The notes beneath the pieces are model-generated. The model worked only from the letters and a program-made list of their open reading frames with translations. It was not told the DNA's origin and searched no databases. From a virus: DNA of 47,370 bases. The position numbers and the translations under genes are program-made. The stretch lies in IMG/VR virus record IMGVR_UViG_3300021599_001357, positions 1-47,370 of that record, one strand, 5' to 3'. Shown piece by piece: positions 46,028 through 47,370 of this stretch (position 1 is its first letter; the number at the start of each line of letters is the position of its first letter).

Positions 46028-46201
46028 TCATGCTTGTGGTTTAAAGAGTGCTTCTTTAACTGTTGCAAAAAGTACATCATCAACACTATTATCAGTGGAC
46101 TTTACATACTTCTCAAGAAGAGAAATAACGAGATTCTTAACTGCTGGACTTGCAGCAAGTTGTAAAAGAAGTGGTTTTACTACAGCGACAACTGCTCCCA
46201 T
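46028..46201 (-). CDS. Small hypothetical protein (57 aa)
   Basis: Starts MGAVVAVVKPLLLQLAASPA and continues with VKNLVISLLEKYVKSTDNSV. Its stop overlaps the damaged start of the next gene (ATGA). Mostly helical; function unknown. Confidence 0.55.
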   Translation of the reverse strand: MGAVVAVVKPLLLQLAASPAVKNLVISLLEKYVKSTDNSVDDVLFATVKEALFKPQA

Positions 46202-46229
46202 GATGACCTCTATGTATAGGCAGCCGTAT

Positions 46230-46643
46230 TTATGGTTTCCTTCTACTTAAAAGTTCCACAAAGTCCTTTTTCTTTGTACCACCATCGTACAGCCAAGCGT
46301 ATCCTTCAGTGATCATCTGATTATTAAGAGAGGTTCCTTCTCCATTGATAAAAAGGTGACCAATAATACGACCATACTTTTCGGTAGAGTCTGGAAGTTC
46401 TGTTTTGATAATGATATCTTTTGCACCTTCAAGACGATGTTTCAACCATTCCTTTGATTCCAGTCCGAGTTTCTTTTCATTCGCATCTGTAGTACGTGAC
46501 TCAGGAGTATCAACCCCAGCAAGGCGAATTCGCTTAGTGAGAGAAATATCAAAGCCCAAATCAATGTCAGCATCTATCGTATCTCCATCGACAACTTTAT
46601 GTACCGAACGAATACGGTAAATATAAGGATCTTTATCAGACAT
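46230..46643 (-). CDS. Thermonuclease (SNase-like)
   Basis: 137 residues. The staphylococcal nuclease fold is visible: VHKVVDGDTIDADIDLGFDI, then RIRLAGVDTPESRTTDANEK (active-site Arg and Asp), and KYGRIIGHLFIN with the second Arg. EGYAWLYDG gives the last strand-helix. Residues for calcium and catalysis look intact. Likely degrades host or foreign DNA or processes ends. Overlaps the upstream gene (TAATG). Confidence 0.85.
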   Translation of the reverse strand: MSDKDPYIYRIRSVHKVVDGDTIDADIDLGFDISLTKRIRLAGVDTPESRTTDANEKKLGLESKEWLKHRLEGAKDIIIKTELPDSTEKYGRIIGHLFINGEGTSLNNQMITEGYAWLYDGGTKKKDFVELLSRRKP

Positions 46644-46855
46644 TAGAAAGGTAATTTAAACTTCTCAGTATTTAGTTTAGGAATGGGCAGTTTCTCAAAT
46701 GCCTTGGTGACTTGTTTTTCTACAACAGCTCCAACAAACTCTTCTGGGTTATCCAGAATTTTCTGTGCTTTCTGATAGGTCACATAAGCACCATAACAAA
46801 GTACTCCACTAATGACTAGACTTGTTGTTGATAGAATGAGAGCCAGGTTCTTCAT
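46643..46855 (-). CDS. Small membrane protein (70 aa)
   Basis: Starts MKNLALILSTTSLVISGVLC, one N-terminal membrane helix, then a charged tail with PEEFVGAVVEKQVTKAFEKL. Cyanophages carry similar small proteins next to the nuclease; role unknown. Confidence 0.6.
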   Translation of the reverse strand: MKNLALILSTTSLVISGVLCYGAYVTYQKAQKILDNPEEFVGAVVEKQVTKAFEKLPIPKLNTEKFKLPF

Positions 46856-46961
46856 CTTTCATTTCCTCATGAGCTAACTTTAATATGTAGTAGATACAAT
46901 AACAAGTGAATATGAGTCCAGAGCCCAGTATCACTATTACTCCCCAAGGAAACTGATTCAT
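46809..46961 (-). CDS. Small membrane protein (50 aa)
   Basis: Starts MNQFPWGVIVILGSGLIFTC, one transmembrane helix through YCIYYIL, then a polar tail. Its stop overlaps the next gene's start by 47 bases in another frame. Function unknown. Confidence 0.45.
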   Translation of the reverse strand: MNQFPWGVIVILGSGLIFTCYCIYYILKLAHEEMKDEEPGSHSINNKSSH

Positions 46962-46963
46962 TG

Positions 46964-47370
46964 TTACCTCTGTTCAATCCAGTTCAGAACTGCAAGTGCT
47001 GCTTTGTTACTATTGGGACTTGCACAAGCAAGAGTATAAGTGTCACTGATTGTTCCAATACCACTTCTACCTATCTGTAGTGCTGCTCTAACATCAAGAT
47101 CAACTAATGCCCCACCACCAGCAATCACAAAACCACTCAAAAGATCGCTTCCACCAGATACTGCTGTTTGAGTTATATTATACTGCATAAAGGAGTTTGG
47201 ATCTGGATGATCCACCCAAGTCCCTCCAGTCAGTGTTGCATTTTGTAGAAGTTTCCAATACACATTCGTATTATCATTTGTTGCTGCCTGTAATGATCTC
47301 AAAAGCATCACACCAGTTAGGTTATTAGATTTGAGACGAAGACTTATAATTGGATAAAATGTATTTGCCG
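46964..47370 (-). CDS. Virion structural protein, C-terminal part
   Basis: The open frame runs past the window edge. It reads TFYPIISLRLKSNNLTGVML, then LLQNATLTGGTWVDHPDPNS, with a final Gly/Ala-rich segment and NWIEQR. The FYPIISLRL then WKLL then TGGTW order resembles a cyanophage structural protein I recall. Only 135 codons visible. Function by family: virion, probably tail or fibre. Confidence 0.6.
   Translation of the reverse strand, partial: ANTFYPIISLRLKSNNLTGVMLLRSLQAATNDNTNVYWKLLQNATLTGGTWVDHPDPNSFMQYNITQTAVSGGSDLLSGFVIAGGGALVDLDVRAALQIGRSGIGTISDTYTLACASPNSNKAALAVLNWIEQR

Overview
The window looks like part of the genome of a T4-like cyanophage (a marine myovirus infecting Synechococcus or Prochlorococcus). 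Three things point there. A talC-zwf-gnd carbon-metabolism cassette sits with nrdA, nrdB and a T4-type primase. A tRNA array is packed between overlapping small genes. Many genes follow T4-style late promoters of the form TATAAATA or GATAAATA. The DNA is AT-rich, gaps are short, and most genes are on the minus strand. No photosystem genes, terminase, portal or capsid genes lie in this window. Family names below come from reading motifs; no search was run.

Layout, by coordinate. 1-2342 (minus): sugar-nucleotide genes, namely a partial epimerase, a methyltransferase and a GDP-mannose 3,5-epimerase-like enzyme, behind a sigma70-like promoter. 2399-3016 (plus): an oxygenase-like gene. 3058-8452 (minus): small genes, two tRNAs, an orphan Phd-like antitoxin, then six tiny overlapping genes leading into talC-zwf-gnd. 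8566-12937 (minus): 15 readable tRNAs plus two damaged tRNA-like segments, mixed with a methyltransferase, a zinc ribbon, a Dps-like ferritin and an unknown gene. Several sigma70 promoters sit inside this array. 13008-16866 (minus): a tail-lysozyme-like protein, a GIY-YIG-like protein and two related Ala/Lys-rich proteins that could be packaged with DNA. 16939-23435 (plus): virion or secreted proteins, including a fibre-like protein, a subtilase with a full catalytic triad, and a gene that appears to be two secreted-protein genes fused by deletion.

23419-31130 (mostly minus): an accessory island with two tandem radical-SAM proteins, two tandem P-loop proteins, two sulfotransferase-like proteins, an unknown protein, a di-iron protein and a plus-strand methyltransferase. 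31131-36133 (minus): envelope-directed proteins, namely a secreted HExxH protease, membrane proteins, an outer-membrane beta-barrel, and two lytic enzymes (GH24 and C39) sharing one N-terminal domain. 36168-39347: a long fibre protein with seven 59-60-residue repeats, probably a seven-bladed propeller. 39377-45463: nucleotide and replication genes (nrdB, nrdA, primase). 45479-47370: small genes, a thermonuclease, a gene whose start looks frame-shifted, and a partial structural gene.

How it fits together (inference). Early in infection the phage redirects host carbon through the pentose phosphate pathway (TalC, Zwf, Gnd). This supplies NADPH and ribose for ribonucleotide reductase and replication, and phage tRNAs support translation. 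Late promoters then switch on virion, lysis and envelope proteins. The epimerase, methyltransferase and sulfotransferase genes probably modify a surface glycan or a virion component. The least explained parts are the radical-SAM/P-loop/sulfotransferase island, the RNA structure inside the tRNA array, and a possible translational switch ahead of the outer-membrane protein.
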